Shown here in pieces: positions 32,384 to 41,363 of a stretch of 49,140 bases of DNA. Under the pieces are notes generated by a model. That model worked only from the letters and a program-made list of their open reading frames with translations, did no database searches and had not been told where the DNA came from. Origin of the DNA: SBBG01 sp033717875 (lineage in GTDB: Bacteria; Pseudomonadota; Gammaproteobacteria; Ga0077554; Ga007554); assembly GCA_033717875.1 (NCBI GenBank), contig JADDKJ010000026.1, positions 1 through 49,140 of the forward strand. Direction: 5' to 3'. The position numbers and the translations under genes are program-made. The number at the start of each line of letters is the position of its first letter. Positions within the stretch are counted from its first letter, which is position 1.

Positions 32384-32988
32384 TCAGAATTGGTCTGACC
32401 GGCGGCATCGGCAGCGGCAAATCCACCGTCGCGGACTGCTTTGCGGAATTGGGCGTAGCGGTCATCGATGCCGACCAGATCGCCCGCGAACTGGTGGAAC
32501 CCGGCCGTCCGGCATTGGACGCCATCGTCGATGCTTTTGGCCGTGACATACTGGACGGCAGCGGACAGCTTGACCGCGCGCGGCTGCGCGCCCTGGTGTT
32601 CGATAACACCACCCGCCGCCAGCAGCTCGAAACGATACTCCATCCCCTGATCCGCACCGAGATGCGCAAGCGTGCGGACGCTCTCGAAGCGAGCGGCGCG
32701 CCTTACGCCATCCTGTGCATTCCGCTGCTGCTGGAAACCGGACAAACCGATCTGGCGGACCGTATTCTGGTGGTGGACGCTCCCGAAGAACTGCGATACC
32801 AGCGTGTACGCGCGCGCAATGGCCTGCCGGACTCCCAGATCGCCGCCATCATCGCCGCTCAGGTCAGCCGGGAACAACGGCTCGCGGCGGCGGATGACAT
32901 TATCGTGAACGACGGAGACCTGCCAAAATTGCAACGGCAGGTGATAGCGATGCACCAGCGTTACCTGACCTTGGCCGCATTGAAGTAG
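32380..32988 (+). CDS. coaE: Dephospho-CoA kinase
   Basis: CoaE phosphorylates dephospho-CoA in the last step of CoA synthesis. The 202-residue P-loop kinase shows MIRIGLTGGIGSGKSTVADCF, the conserved Asp in VIDADQIARELVEPG, and the lid region RYQRVRARNGL. ATG 32380 overlaps the pilD stop, the usual pilD-coaE coupling. zapD, often next, is absent. The stop codon sits within the hairpin shared with the convergent kinase gene. Confidence 0.95.
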   Translation: MIRIGLTGGIGSGKSTVADCFAELGVAVIDADQIARELVEPGRPALDAIVDAFGRDILDGSGQLDRARLRALVFDNTTRRQQLETILHPLIRTEMRKRADALEASGAPYAILCIPLLLETGQTDLADRILVVDAPEELRYQRVRARNGLPDSQIAAIIAAQVSREQRLAAADDIIVNDGDLPKLQRQVIAMHQRYLTLAALK

Positions 32989-33012
32989 GGTGCGCCATGC
33001 GCACCCTACTTC
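32982..33012. terminator. Hairpin between convergent coaE and PfkB-type kinase
   Basis: GAAGTAGGGTGCGC (32982-32995) and GCGCACCCTACTTC (32999-33012) pair perfectly around CAT and contain the coaE stop codon. The symmetric stem suits a bidirectional terminator, but no T-run follows. It is another member of the GTAGGGTGCG family. Confidence 0.6.
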
Positions 33013-33016
33013 GCCG

Positions 33017-33949
33017 CTATAGGTGATACCCGAAACTCTCCTTGAATCGCACCTGAAATTCCGCCCGGTCAAAGCGGTGATTCTGCGTGCCGTGGTGCTC
33101 GATCTTGATCGCCCCCATCAATGATGCAACGCGCCCGGTGGTTTCCCAGTCCATGCCGTTCATCAACCCATACAGCAAACCCGCGCGATAGGCGTCGCCG
33201 CAGCCGGTGGGGTCGGCCACCACTTTGGGCGTGGCGGAGGGAATGTCGATGCGTTTGTTTTTGGTATAGATGTGCGACCCCTGTCCGCCCAGCGTGACAA
33301 TCAGCGCCTCCAGGTGCTCGGCCAGTTCATGGGGAGATTTGCCGGTGCGCTCCTGCATCAACTGCGCTTCGTAGTCGTTCAGCGTCACATAGCTCGCTTG
33401 CTCGGTGAACTTCATGAGATCGTCGCCGTCAAACATAGGCATGCCCTGGCCTGGGTCGAAGATAAAGGGAATGCCCGCCTCGGCGAACTGGGTGGCATGT
33501 TGCAGCATGCCGTCACGCCCGTCGGGCGAGACGATACCCAGGCTGATGCCGTTCGCCATGGTCACCTCATTCTCGTGGGAAAAATTCATGGCGCCGGGAT
33601 GGAAAGCGGTGATCTGGTTGTCATCCATGTCGGTGGTGATGAAAGCCTGCGCGGTGTAGGTGTTTTCGATCACCTTGACATGCTTGAGGTCGACGCCGCA
33701 ACGCCCCAGCCAATCGGCATACGGCCCGAAGTCCGTGCCCACCGTCCCCATCAGCCGGGGATCGCCCCCCAGCAGCTTGAGGTTGTAGGCGATGTTGCCG
33801 GCGCAACCGCCGAATTCGCGGCGCATGTTCGCCACCAGAAAGGAAACATTGAGGATATGCACCTTGTCCGGCAGGATGTGGTTCTTGAATTTGTCATGGA
33901 ACACCATGATGGTATCATAGGCAATGGAGCCGCAGATCAGGGCAGACAT
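33017..33949 (-). CDS. PfkB-family carbohydrate kinase (adenosine kinase-like)
   Basis: The 310-residue protein is a ribokinase-fold sugar or nucleoside kinase. It has ALICGSIAYDTIM at the start, the substrate loop FGGCAGNIAYNLKLLGG and VTLGGQGSHIY. The second PfkB signature DPTGCGDAYRAGLLYG has the catalytic Asp in TGCGD. Sequence character is closest to adenosine kinase-like carbohydrate kinases of proteobacteria. The substrate is not proven. It is transcribed against coaE and away from the envelope-motor cluster. Confidence 0.85.
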   Translation of the reverse strand: MSALICGSIAYDTIMVFHDKFKNHILPDKVHILNVSFLVANMRREFGGCAGNIAYNLKLLGGDPRLMGTVGTDFGPYADWLGRCGVDLKHVKVIENTYTAQAFITTDMDDNQITAFHPGAMNFSHENEVTMANGISLGIVSPDGRDGMLQHATQFAEAGIPFIFDPGQGMPMFDGDDLMKFTEQASYVTLNDYEAQLMQERTGKSPHELAEHLEALIVTLGGQGSHIYTKNKRIDIPSATPKVVADPTGCGDAYRAGLLYGLMNGMDWETTGRVASLMGAIKIEHHGTQNHRFDRAEFQVRFKESFGYHL

Positions 33950-34160
33950 AAGGACCTTTCCAGTTGGGTTGATGATGTTTAACAGGGATTATACGGGGTT
34001 CGCGCCCGGATTTTCGAGGGCGAAAGGATATGCAACCCCGGCCAGTCTTCAATACCGTCGATTTTTCCCGTCTCCGACTTGGCGAATCGGGTCAAGGGTT
34101 GCAGCGATCTGGCCGATATTCATGACATGGCGGACTGTTGACGCCCATCAGATTCACTTC

Positions 34161-34709
34161 ATGAAACATGGAACACGGATGCGTCCGGTGATTAGAACAA
34201 TCGCGCTTTTTTTCGGCCTGCTCACAGGCTCAACGGCCCTTCAGGCGGAAAACATTCCGTCATTGGTTGATCTGGACAACCAGGTGCAATCCCTGAAAAA
34301 AACCGTGCTGGACATCAACCGCGATCTGCTCATCCTCGATGAAACGGCGCGCTCCCCGGAAAAAAACCGGGTAGTGGTATTTTTGGGCATGGACAGAATG
34401 CCGCGCTTCGACCTGGCGTCGGTCGAGCTGAAGCTGGACGGCAAGATAGTCTCCACCCGCGCCTATACCGCGGAAGAAACCGCCGCGCTGCAACGCGGCG
34501 CGATACATCGGCTTCACCTCGGCGTGCTCGGTCCCGGCGAACACCGCCTGGAGGCGGTTTTTGCCGGCACGACCCCCGGTGACGACCAATATCACAGAAA
34601 GGCATCCCTCGCCCTGAAGAAGGAAACTCGCGCCATGCGGGTGATGCTGAACATTTTTGACCCGCTACAGAACGAATCGCCGGAAATGACGGCCAAGGAA
34701 ATACCGTAG
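34161..34709 (+). CDS. Exported protein opening the Agl/Glt-like cluster
   Basis: The 182-residue protein has a signal peptide (RPVIRTIALFFGLLTGSTALQA), then a coiled-coil stretch (SLVDLDNQVQSLKKTVLDINRDLLIL). The beta-rich remainder contains RMPRFDLASVELKLDGKIVSTRAYT and HLGVLGPGEHRLEAVFAG, reminiscent of an Ig-like fold. ATG 34161 or 34179 can start it. I do not recognise a named family. It lies 12 bp upstream of a TPR gene and is clearly the first gene of the operon. The 211 bp upstream hold no other gene. Confidence 0.7.
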   Translation: MKHGTRMRPVIRTIALFFGLLTGSTALQAENIPSLVDLDNQVQSLKKTVLDINRDLLILDETARSPEKNRVVVFLGMDRMPRFDLASVELKLDGKIVSTRAYTAEETAALQRGAIHRLHLGVLGPGEHRLEAVFAGTTPGDDQYHRKASLALKKETRAMRVMLNIFDPLQNESPEMTAKEIP

Positions 34710-34721
34710 GCTCGAAAGGCG

Positions 34722-36131
34722 ATGGCAAACGCATTTTCAAAATGGATTACGTCGACCCTGCTGCTCATGGCCACCAGCCATGCCTTCGGCGGCCTGCGCG
34801 ACGACATCCCCTGGAAAGCAACAGATCCGCTCTTCGGCGAAGCGTTGTTCGAGTTTTATCAGGGCGCCGATTTTTCCGCCATCACTCGACTCACCGCTGC
34901 TCAAAAGACCGGGGCGCTGAGCCAACCGAAGGACGAAAGCGATCTTTTGCTAGGCGTGCTTTACCTGTCCTATGGCATGCCTAACTCCGCGCAGGAAATT
35001 TTCTCCCGCCTGGCGGACAAGGCTTCTTCCAGGCGCACCCAGAATACCGCCGCCTTTTATCTCGCCAGGATCCTGTACCGGCAGGGCCAAATCCTGAAAG
35101 CGGAGAAACTGCTATCGGCCACGGATGGCGATTTGCCGGATGCCCTCGTAAAAGAGCGCGACCGCCTGCTGGTCGATGTGCTGGCTACGATGAAACGGTT
35201 CCAGGACGCCGACAAACTGGCGGCACAGCTGGACGGAAACTCCGTGGCGAGTTATTACAGCCGCCATAATCTGGCCGTCGCAGAAATCAAATATGGCGAC
35301 AAGGAACACGGTATGGTCTTGCTCGGCAAACTGGGCGCCCTGCCGTTCAACACCGCCGAAGCAAGAACACTGGAAGACAAAACCAGCCTGGCGCTCGGCT
35401 ATGCCCATCTGCAAGCGCGCGACGCCGAAGAGGCCAAGGCGCACTTTAACAAGGTAAGGCTGGACGGCCTTTTATCCTCGAAGGCGCTGTTGGGCACAGG
35501 GTTTGCCGAGATCGCGCTCGGCCAACGGCAACGCGCGCTGGTACCCTGGATGGAACTGCAAAAACGCGATATCAGGATCCCGGAAACCCAGGAAGCCATG
35601 CTGGCTGTGCCCGACACCTTGTTCAAGCTGGAGTCCTACAAAGAAGCCCTCGCCCACTACCAGCGTGCCGTATCCGCCTATATCGACGAAAAGACACAGA
35701 TCGCCAATGCCATCGCGGCGATACGCGCCGGAAAGCTGCATAAAAACATCCTGCACCAGCATGCCATTGATGAGGGGCGGTGGCGCACCACCCTGCAAAA
35801 ACTGCCGCCGTCGCCCGAAACCCGCTACCTGCCATGGCTGCTGGAAATCCCCGCTTTCCAGCAGGCCGTAACGCTCTATCGTGACACGCTCACCTTGCTA
35901 ATCACACTGCAAGCACAGCGCACGCATCCCGCCGCGCAATCCTTGAGCGGCCGCATCGAAACAGCCTTGGCGGAGACCCAGACCACCGCCCAGAAGCTGG
36001 AAAGCCAGTTGCAACAAATCGCTATCGCCGAACTGGAACGGCGCATGCAGCGCCTGGAGAGTTATCTTGTCCAGGCCAATCTTGCCGTGGCCGAGCTGTA
36101 TAACCATGCCGCGGCGCGCGGAGATGAGTGA
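34722..36131 (+). CDS. Exported TPR-like repeat protein
   Basis: The 469-residue protein has a signal peptide (STLLLMATSHAFG) and is helical throughout. It has TPR-like units such as LLLGVLYLSYGMPNSAQEIFSRLAD and AAFYLARILYRQGQILKAEKLL. Near the C-terminus a Gln/Glu-rich coiled coil occurs (LAETQTTAQKLESQLQQIAIAELERRMQRLE). It probably acts in the periplasm as a scaffold for the neighbouring envelope complex. The next gene follows one base after its stop. Confidence 0.8.
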   Translation: MANAFSKWITSTLLLMATSHAFGGLRDDIPWKATDPLFGEALFEFYQGADFSAITRLTAAQKTGALSQPKDESDLLLGVLYLSYGMPNSAQEIFSRLADKASSRRTQNTAAFYLARILYRQGQILKAEKLLSATDGDLPDALVKERDRLLVDVLATMKRFQDADKLAAQLDGNSVASYYSRHNLAVAEIKYGDKEHGMVLLGKLGALPFNTAEARTLEDKTSLALGYAHLQARDAEEAKAHFNKVRLDGLLSSKALLGTGFAEIALGQRQRALVPWMELQKRDIRIPETQEAMLAVPDTLFKLESYKEALAHYQRAVSAYIDEKTQIANAIAAIRAGKLHKNILHQHAIDEGRWRTTLQKLPPSPETRYLPWLLEIPAFQQAVTLYRDTLTLLITLQAQRTHPAAQSLSGRIETALAETQTTAQKLESQLQQIAIAELERRMQRLESYLVQANLAVAELYNHAAARGDE

Positions 36132-36132
36132 G

Positions 36133-39100
36133 ATGAAGGAACATCACAAATTGACTCTACTGACGCTCGCTTTGCTGGCGGGATGCAGCCAGGTGAAGGA
36201 CGACGGACCAACACTTCGCGACTTGGAGAGCCGCAGCGTGACCGTCGAAAAAAACACCACGATACCGGACAGCCGCAGCAAGGCCATCGAGAGCTATCAG
36301 TCGACGATCAAATCCACCAAGGATGCCGATATTCAGCGTGAAGCCAAGCGCAAGATCGCCAACCTGGAGGTCGAGGGCGCCGATGCCGCCAATTTCGAGG
36401 CATTGCAAAAAACTCCGCCGCCCACCGATAACAGCGGCAAGCGCAACGATGATTTACCCGCGGCCACGAACAACCGCGCCGCCATCGACCTGTATCAGGA
36501 TTTACTGCAAAACCGTCCGAACCAGGTCGGCAACAAATCCGAAGACGAGGGCAATCTTTATCAATTGGCGCGCGCCTATGAACAGCGCGGAGATTACCGC
36601 AAGACACTGGAGACACTGACACGCCTGGTCAACACCTACCCGAAAATCGCCTACCTCGATGAGGTCCAGTTCCGGCGCGGCGAGATACTGTTCACCTTGA
36701 GAGATTATGAGGCGGCGGCGACGGCCTATGCCGCCGTCTTGCCGGCGAAGAAATCGCAATTTTACGAAATGGCGCTGTACAAATACGGCTGGTCACTCTA
36801 CAAGCAGGACAAATATCCCCAGGCGCTCGATCCTTTCTTCACCATTCTTGACAGAAAATTGGATGAAAAAAATATCGTCGCCGATGACTACACCTTGCCG
36901 CGCGGCCAGCAGGAATTCGTCAAGGATACGCTGCGGGTCATCAGTCTGAGCTTTTATCACCAGCAGGGGCCGGAATCCATCACCGCCTGGTTCTCCAGCA
37001 AGGGACACCGGCCTTACGAGTTCCTGACCTACCGGCAACTGGGCGACCTCTACCTTGAAAAGGAGCGGCTGAACGATGCTATCGGCAGCTTCCGCGCCTT
37101 CGTCAAGGAATATCCCGCCCATCCCCAATCGATGCTGATGCGCCAGCGCATCATCGACACCTACACGAAAACGGCGCTTCCGGCGTTATCGCTCAAGGAA
37201 AAGGAAGAGTATGTCGCCGCTTTCGAAAACCACGAGCGGCGCCGTGCCGGCGGCGCCACCAAGACCTATGCTGAGCACATCCTCTATAACGACAGCAACA
37301 CCCAAAGCAAGGTCGCCTCTTTCCTGAAGAGCAACCTGGAAGACGTGGCCCGCCACTATCATGCGATCGCCCAACAGGACAAACAGCACGCCTCTTATGT
37401 TCAGGCGGCGCAATGGTACAAGAGATTTCTGCGCCTTTTCCCCGACGATCCGCAGGCGGTGAAAGTCACTTTCCTGCTGGCGGAACTGCTTTACGAAGAT
37501 GGCCAGTATGTCGAAGCGATCAAACATTACGAGCACGTCGCCTATGAGGCGCCGAAAAACGAGGATGGCGTGGAGGCGGGTTATGCCGCGTTGCTCGCCT
37601 ACCAGGCACAGGAGAAAAAGCTGTCGGGCTACGACAAGAATGTCTGGCGCCGCAACACCATTGTCAGTGGCCTGCGCTTCGCCGAAAAATATCCGCAGGA
37701 CAAGCGTGTTCCCGCCATTCTCGCTTCCGCGGCGGAGGAGCTTTTCTCCCTCAAGCAGTATGACAAGGCCGAACAGGCGGCGCGGTTGCTGCTCAAGAAA
37801 GAGCCCATCGAAACCAAATTCCGCCGCACCGCCTTGACCATCATTGCCCATGCCGACTTCGAGCGGGAAGCCTATGATCGCGCCGAGGAAGACTATCGCG
37901 CACTGCTGGCGTTATTGCCCGCCGGCGATACGGCCAGGAACGAGCTTAACGAGAATCTGGCGGCGGCGATCTACAAACAAGGCGAACAGGTTCGCAGATC
38001 GGGCGACATCGCCGGGGCCATCAACCATTTCCTGCGTGTGTCGCAAGCTGCGCCGGATTCCCCTATCCGCAGCAACGCTGAATACAATGCTGCGATCGGC
38101 TATATGGCGCTGGGCCAGTGGGACGACGCGCTTCGTCTGTTGAATTATTTTCAGAGTTCCTATCCAGGCAACGTGTTGCAAGGTGATATATCGCGGCAGT
38201 TGGTGCTGGCCTATATTCAATCGGGCCAGCCTGCCAAGGCGGCGGGTGAACTGGAAAAGATTCTGACCAGCGACCAGGATGAATCGACGCGACGCGCCGC
38301 CGCATGGCAGGCAATCGAACTTTATGAAAAAGGCAAGGACGACAAGGCGGCGATCAATCTTTATATCCGCTATGTGCAGCTCTTCCCCACGCCGCTGGAA
38401 CAGGCCGTCGAAGTCCGCAACCGGCTGGTCGCGGCGTATCAGCGTGGCAACGATGCGGCGAATCGTGATATATGGCTGAGGGATATCATCAAGGCCGACA
38501 AGGAGGGTGGCGCGGAGCGCAGCGACCGCACCCGCCTGGCGGCGGCCAAAGCCGCGCTGGTTCTGGCCGAGCCGGTGAGCGAATCGTTTCGCAAGGTGCG
38601 CCTGGTCGAACCCTTGCAGGCAAACCTGAAAATCAAAAAGGAAAAAATGGAAGCGGCATTGCAGGCCTATTCGCTGGCCACGGTCTACAACATCGCCGAT
38701 GTGACCACCGCCGCCACTTACCAGATGGGCAAGATCTACAGCGATTTCAGCCGCGATCTGCTCGATTCGCAACGCCCCGCCGGACTGTCGCCGGAGGAGC
38801 TTGAGCAGTATAACGTCCTGCTCGAAGAACAGGCCTTCCCCTTCGAAGAGAAAGCCATTCAAATCCACGAATCCAACGTACAGCGCATCGCTGCGGGCAT
38901 TTACGACGAGCCGGTGAAGCAAAGCTTCACCGAACTGGCGAAGTTGCTGCCCGCCAAATACGCCAAACAGGAAAAGAGCGCGGCCATGATCGACGCCTCG
39001 GTGGACAGCCAGGCCGGCGCGGATGAGAAAGCCCTGACCGCCGCCATCGCGCAGAATCCGCTCGATACCGAAGCCTACAATCGTCTGGGAATTTTATACA

Positions 39101-39345
39101 GAAACGCCGGGCGTTTCGAGGACGCGCGGAAAATTTACGAACGAGGATTGGGCATTGATGCGCAGTATCGCCTGATCCATCTCAACATTGGCATTCTCCA
39201 CGACCTTTATTTGCGCAATCCCGGCTTGGCGCTCGATCACTATCGCCGCTACCAGCTCCTTTCCGGCGGGGAAGACAAGCAGATCAAGATCTGGATATCC
39301 GATCTTGAAAAACGCCAGAATACGGTGAAAAAACCGCAAGGATGA
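36133..39345 (+). CDS. Large TPR lipoprotein of the envelope-motor cluster
   Basis: The ~1070-residue protein begins with a lipoprotein signal (LTLLTLALLAGCSQV, lipobox LAGC). A long array of TPR or Sel1-like helical repeats follows, for example LYQLARAYEQRGDYRKTLETLTRLVNTYPK, MALYKYGWSLYKQDKYPQALDPF and AYNRLGILYRNAGRFEDARKIYERGLG. The start could also be ATG 36124; 36133 is better spaced from GGAG. Similar large TPR proteins accompany TolQ/TolR-like motors in Agl/Glt-type clusters. It is likely anchored to the outer membrane, facing the periplasm. Confidence 0.82.
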   Translation: MKEHHKLTLLTLALLAGCSQVKDDGPTLRDLESRSVTVEKNTTIPDSRSKAIESYQSTIKSTKDADIQREAKRKIANLEVEGADAANFEALQKTPPPTDNSGKRNDDLPAATNNRAAIDLYQDLLQNRPNQVGNKSEDEGNLYQLARAYEQRGDYRKTLETLTRLVNTYPKIAYLDEVQFRRGEILFTLRDYEAAATAYAAVLPAKKSQFYEMALYKYGWSLYKQDKYPQALDPFFTILDRKLDEKNIVADDYTLPRGQQEFVKDTLRVISLSFYHQQGPESITAWFSSKGHRPYEFLTYRQLGDLYLEKERLNDAIGSFRAFVKEYPAHPQSMLMRQRIIDTYTKTALPALSLKEKEEYVAAFENHERRRAGGATKTYAEHILYNDSNTQSKVASFLKSNLEDVARHYHAIAQQDKQHASYVQAAQWYKRFLRLFPDDPQAVKVTFLLAELLYEDGQYVEAIKHYEHVAYEAPKNEDGVEAGYAALLAYQAQEKKLSGYDKNVWRRNTIVSGLRFAEKYPQDKRVPAILASAAEELFSLKQYDKAEQAARLLLKKEPIETKFRRTALTIIAHADFEREAYDRAEEDYRALLALLPAGDTARNELNENLAAAIYKQGEQVRRSGDIAGAINHFLRVSQAAPDSPIRSNAEYNAAIGYMALGQWDDALRLLNYFQSSYPGNVLQGDISRQLVLAYIQSGQPAKAAGELEKILTSDQDESTRRAAAWQAIELYEKGKDDKAAINLYIRYVQLFPTPLEQAVEVRNRLVAAYQRGNDAANRDIWLRDIIKADKEGGAERSDRTRLAAAKAALVLAEPVSESFRKVRLVEPLQANLKIKKEKMEAALQAYSLATVYNIADVTTAATYQMGKIYSDFSRDLLDSQRPAGLSPEELEQYNVLLEEQAFPFEEKAIQIHESNVQRIAAGIYDEPVKQSFTELAKLLPAKYAKQEKSAAMIDASVDSQAGADEKALTAAIAQNPLDTEAYNRLGILYRNAGRFEDARKIYERGLGIDAQYRLIHLNIGILHDLYLRNPGLALDHYRRYQLLSGGEDKQIKIWISDLEKRQNTVKKPQG

Positions 39346-39351
39346 CACGCA

Positions 39352-39624
39352 ATGAAGCGAGCAGCATTGATATTCATCGGTTTGATGCACGCCCTGGGCC
39401 ATCCGGCGCTGGCCGCGAATGATGGCGCAGCGCCCAGCGTCAAGATCATCGGCGACGACGACATGCCCAAGGCGCTCTACATCGTACCGTGGCGCAAACC
39501 GGCGTTGACGCCACCGCCGGAGCGCGCGCCGAAAAAAGAGTTCATCGACGACGCATTCGCCACGCTCGATCAGGACATCTTGGCAAAACAGATTCAATAT
39601 CACGAGTTATTTCAGGGGAAATAA
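39352..39624 (+). CDS. Small exported protein in the envelope-motor cluster
   Basis: The 90-residue protein has a signal peptide (ALIFIGLMHALGHPALA). A short mature part follows, rich in Pro and charged residues (VKIIGDDDMPKALYIVPWRKPALTPPPERAPKKEFIDD). It starts 6 bp after the large TPR lipoprotein. No family is recognised; its fixed position suggests a small periplasmic partner of the complex. Confidence 0.7.
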   Translation: MKRAALIFIGLMHALGHPALAANDGAAPSVKIIGDDDMPKALYIVPWRKPALTPPPERAPKKEFIDDAFATLDQDILAKQIQYHELFQGK

Positions 39625-39699
39625 CTTCGTATTTCCGTAAAGTTTTCATGAGCGAATGCCGAAGTACAAGGCATGGTTTGACGTAACAGAGGAGCCGGT

Positions 39700-40353
39700 A
39701 TGGATGTTTTCAACACTTCGATTCGATTCTTCCAGGAGGGCGGGTTTTTCATGTACCCCATCCTTCTGGTATTTGCGCTAGGCATCGCGATTTCCATCGA
39801 GCGCTACATTTATCTCACCAGTGCACGCAGCAAAAACAGGGAGGCCTGGGACAAGCTCCTGCCGCTGCTCAAGAGCGGCGAATACCAGAAGGCCCTGGCC
39901 ATGATGGACCAGTCGGATGCCGCCATCAGCAAAATCCTGTCTTATGGGCTGTCGCGCCTTGGCCTCGGCCGCCGTCACGATGATATCGAAACGGCGATGG
40001 AAGAGGGATTGATGGAAGCGACGCCACGGCTGGAAAAGCGTACCCATTATCTTTCCACGTTCGCCAACATCGCCACACTGCTGGGCCTGCTCGGCACCAT
40101 CGTCGGCCTGATCCAGGCCTTCACCGCCGTTTCCAATGCCGACCCGTCGGAAAAGGCCGCTCTGCTGTCATCGAGCATTTCCGTGGCGATGAACACCACG
40201 GCGTTCGGCCTGATCGTCGCCATACCGCTGCTGCTGATCTACAGCGTGCTCCAGACCAAGACCACCGAACTGGTGGACAGCCTCGAGATGGCCTCGGTGA
40301 AAGTGCTGAACATCATCAAGGAACACGCCAACAAGGACGGCGACAGCCGATGA
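39700..40353 (+). CDS. MotA/TolQ/ExbB-type proton channel protein
   Basis: The 217-residue protein has three membrane segments: YPILLVFALGIAISIERYIYL, then LSTFANIATLLGLLGTIVGLIQAF, then MNTTAFGLIVAIPLLLIYSVL. They carry the family signature TLLGLLGTIVGL. With ExbD/TolR-type partners it would form a proton-driven stator. It overlaps the next gene by 4 bp (ATGA at 40350). Sequence alone does not separate TolQ, ExbB and AglR-type proteins; the context favours the last. Confidence 0.9.
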   Translation: MDVFNTSIRFFQEGGFFMYPILLVFALGIAISIERYIYLTSARSKNREAWDKLLPLLKSGEYQKALAMMDQSDAAISKILSYGLSRLGLGRRHDDIETAMEEGLMEATPRLEKRTHYLSTFANIATLLGLLGTIVGLIQAFTAVSNADPSEKAALLSSSISVAMNTTAFGLIVAIPLLLIYSVLQTKTTELVDSLEMASVKVLNIIKEHANKDGDSR

Positions 40354-40856
40354 GACGCCGCTTTCGCCGTTCATCAGGCTCGCCGGAGGAGCTGAATATC
40401 ACCGCCTTCATGAATCTGATGGTGATATTGGTGCCTTTTCTGCTGATTACGGCGGTGTTCTCGCGCATCACCATTCTGGAACTGAATCTGCCACCCGCCG
40501 CCTCCGGGGGGGAGCGTGCGAAGAAGAATCTCCAACTGGAAGTCATCGTGCGCAAGAATGCCCTGGAGCTGAACGATCAGAACGGCAGCTTCTATAAACG
40601 CTTCGACAACAACGGCAATGTCTACAATCTGGCCGCCTTGTCGCAATATCTGCAACAGATCAAGGCGCGCCTGCCGGACAAGAGCGACGCTTCGATTCTG
40701 CTGGAAGAAGACATTTCCTACGACACCCTGGTGAAGGTGATGGATACCGTGCGGGCCAGCGGCGGCGCCGAACTTTTCCCCGACATTTCCATAGGCGACG
40801 CACCCGGCACCGGCGCGCCCGCCGACAAAGTGACAGCGAAGAAAAAAGGCGGATAA
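40350..40856 (+). CDS. ExbD/TolR-family protein 1
   Basis: The 168-residue protein has a basic cytoplasmic start (RRRFRRSSGSPEELNITAFMNLMVI) and one membrane segment (FMNLMVILVPFLLITAVF). In place of the usual membrane Asp it shows NLM, so the protonatable residue is not obvious. The periplasmic domain (LEVIVRKNALELND...YDTLVKVMDTVRASG) is TolR-like. It would partner the upstream channel protein and the second copy downstream. Loss of the Asp suggests a structural rather than proton-carrying role. Confidence 0.85.
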   Translation: MRRRFRRSSGSPEELNITAFMNLMVILVPFLLITAVFSRITILELNLPPAASGGERAKKNLQLEVIVRKNALELNDQNGSFYKRFDNNGNVYNLAALSQYLQQIKARLPDKSDASILLEEDISYDTLVKVMDTVRASGGAELFPDISIGDAPGTGAPADKVTAKKKGG

Positions 40857-40861
40857 CCCCG

Positions 40862-41356
40862 ATGGAAATGTCACGGCGCGCCAGGCGCATGGAGCGGCAT
40901 CACAAGCGCAACAAGCGCAACGCCACCATCAACCTCGTCTCCCTGATGGATATTTTCACCATCCTGGTGTTCTTCCTGCTGGTCAATTCTTCCGACGTCG
41001 AAGTGCTGCCCAGCACCAAGGTGGTAAAGCTGCCGGAATCGGCCGCCGAGCAGGCGCCCAAGCAGACCGTGGTGGTCATGGTGAGCGACAAAGACATCAT
41101 CGTGCAGGGCCGCAAGGTCGTCTCGGTGAAAGAGGTCATGAGCACCTCTGCTGATCTCATCGCCCCCCTGAAGGAAGAGCTCGATCACCAAATCAAGCGT
41201 TCCGCCAGGGACAGAAAGGACAGCGAGATCACCATCATGGGCGACAAGGAAATCCCCTACAAGCTGTTGAAGAAGATCTTGGTCACATGCACCAGCGCAG
41301 ATTACAGAAACATTTCTCTGGCCGTGACGAAAAAAGAGAAGCCGGCGGCGGGGTAA
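40862..41356 (+). CDS. ExbD/TolR-family protein 2
   Basis: The 164-residue protein has a basic start (MSRRARRMERHHKRNKRN) and the canonical segment INLVSLMDIFTILVFFLLVNSS. This contains the Asp (LMDIF) essential for proton use in ExbD and TolR. The periplasmic part ends PYKLLKKILVTCTSADYRNISLAV. Two different TolR-like genes after one TolQ-like gene is the arrangement of aglR-aglQ-aglS-type motors. It lies 5 bp after its paralogue. Confidence 0.88.
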   Translation: MEMSRRARRMERHHKRNKRNATINLVSLMDIFTILVFFLLVNSSDVEVLPSTKVVKLPESAAEQAPKQTVVVMVSDKDIIVQGRKVVSVKEVMSTSADLIAPLKEELDHQIKRSARDRKDSEITIMGDKEIPYKLLKKILVTCTSADYRNISLAVTKKEKPAAG

Positions 41357-41363
41357 ACAAAGC

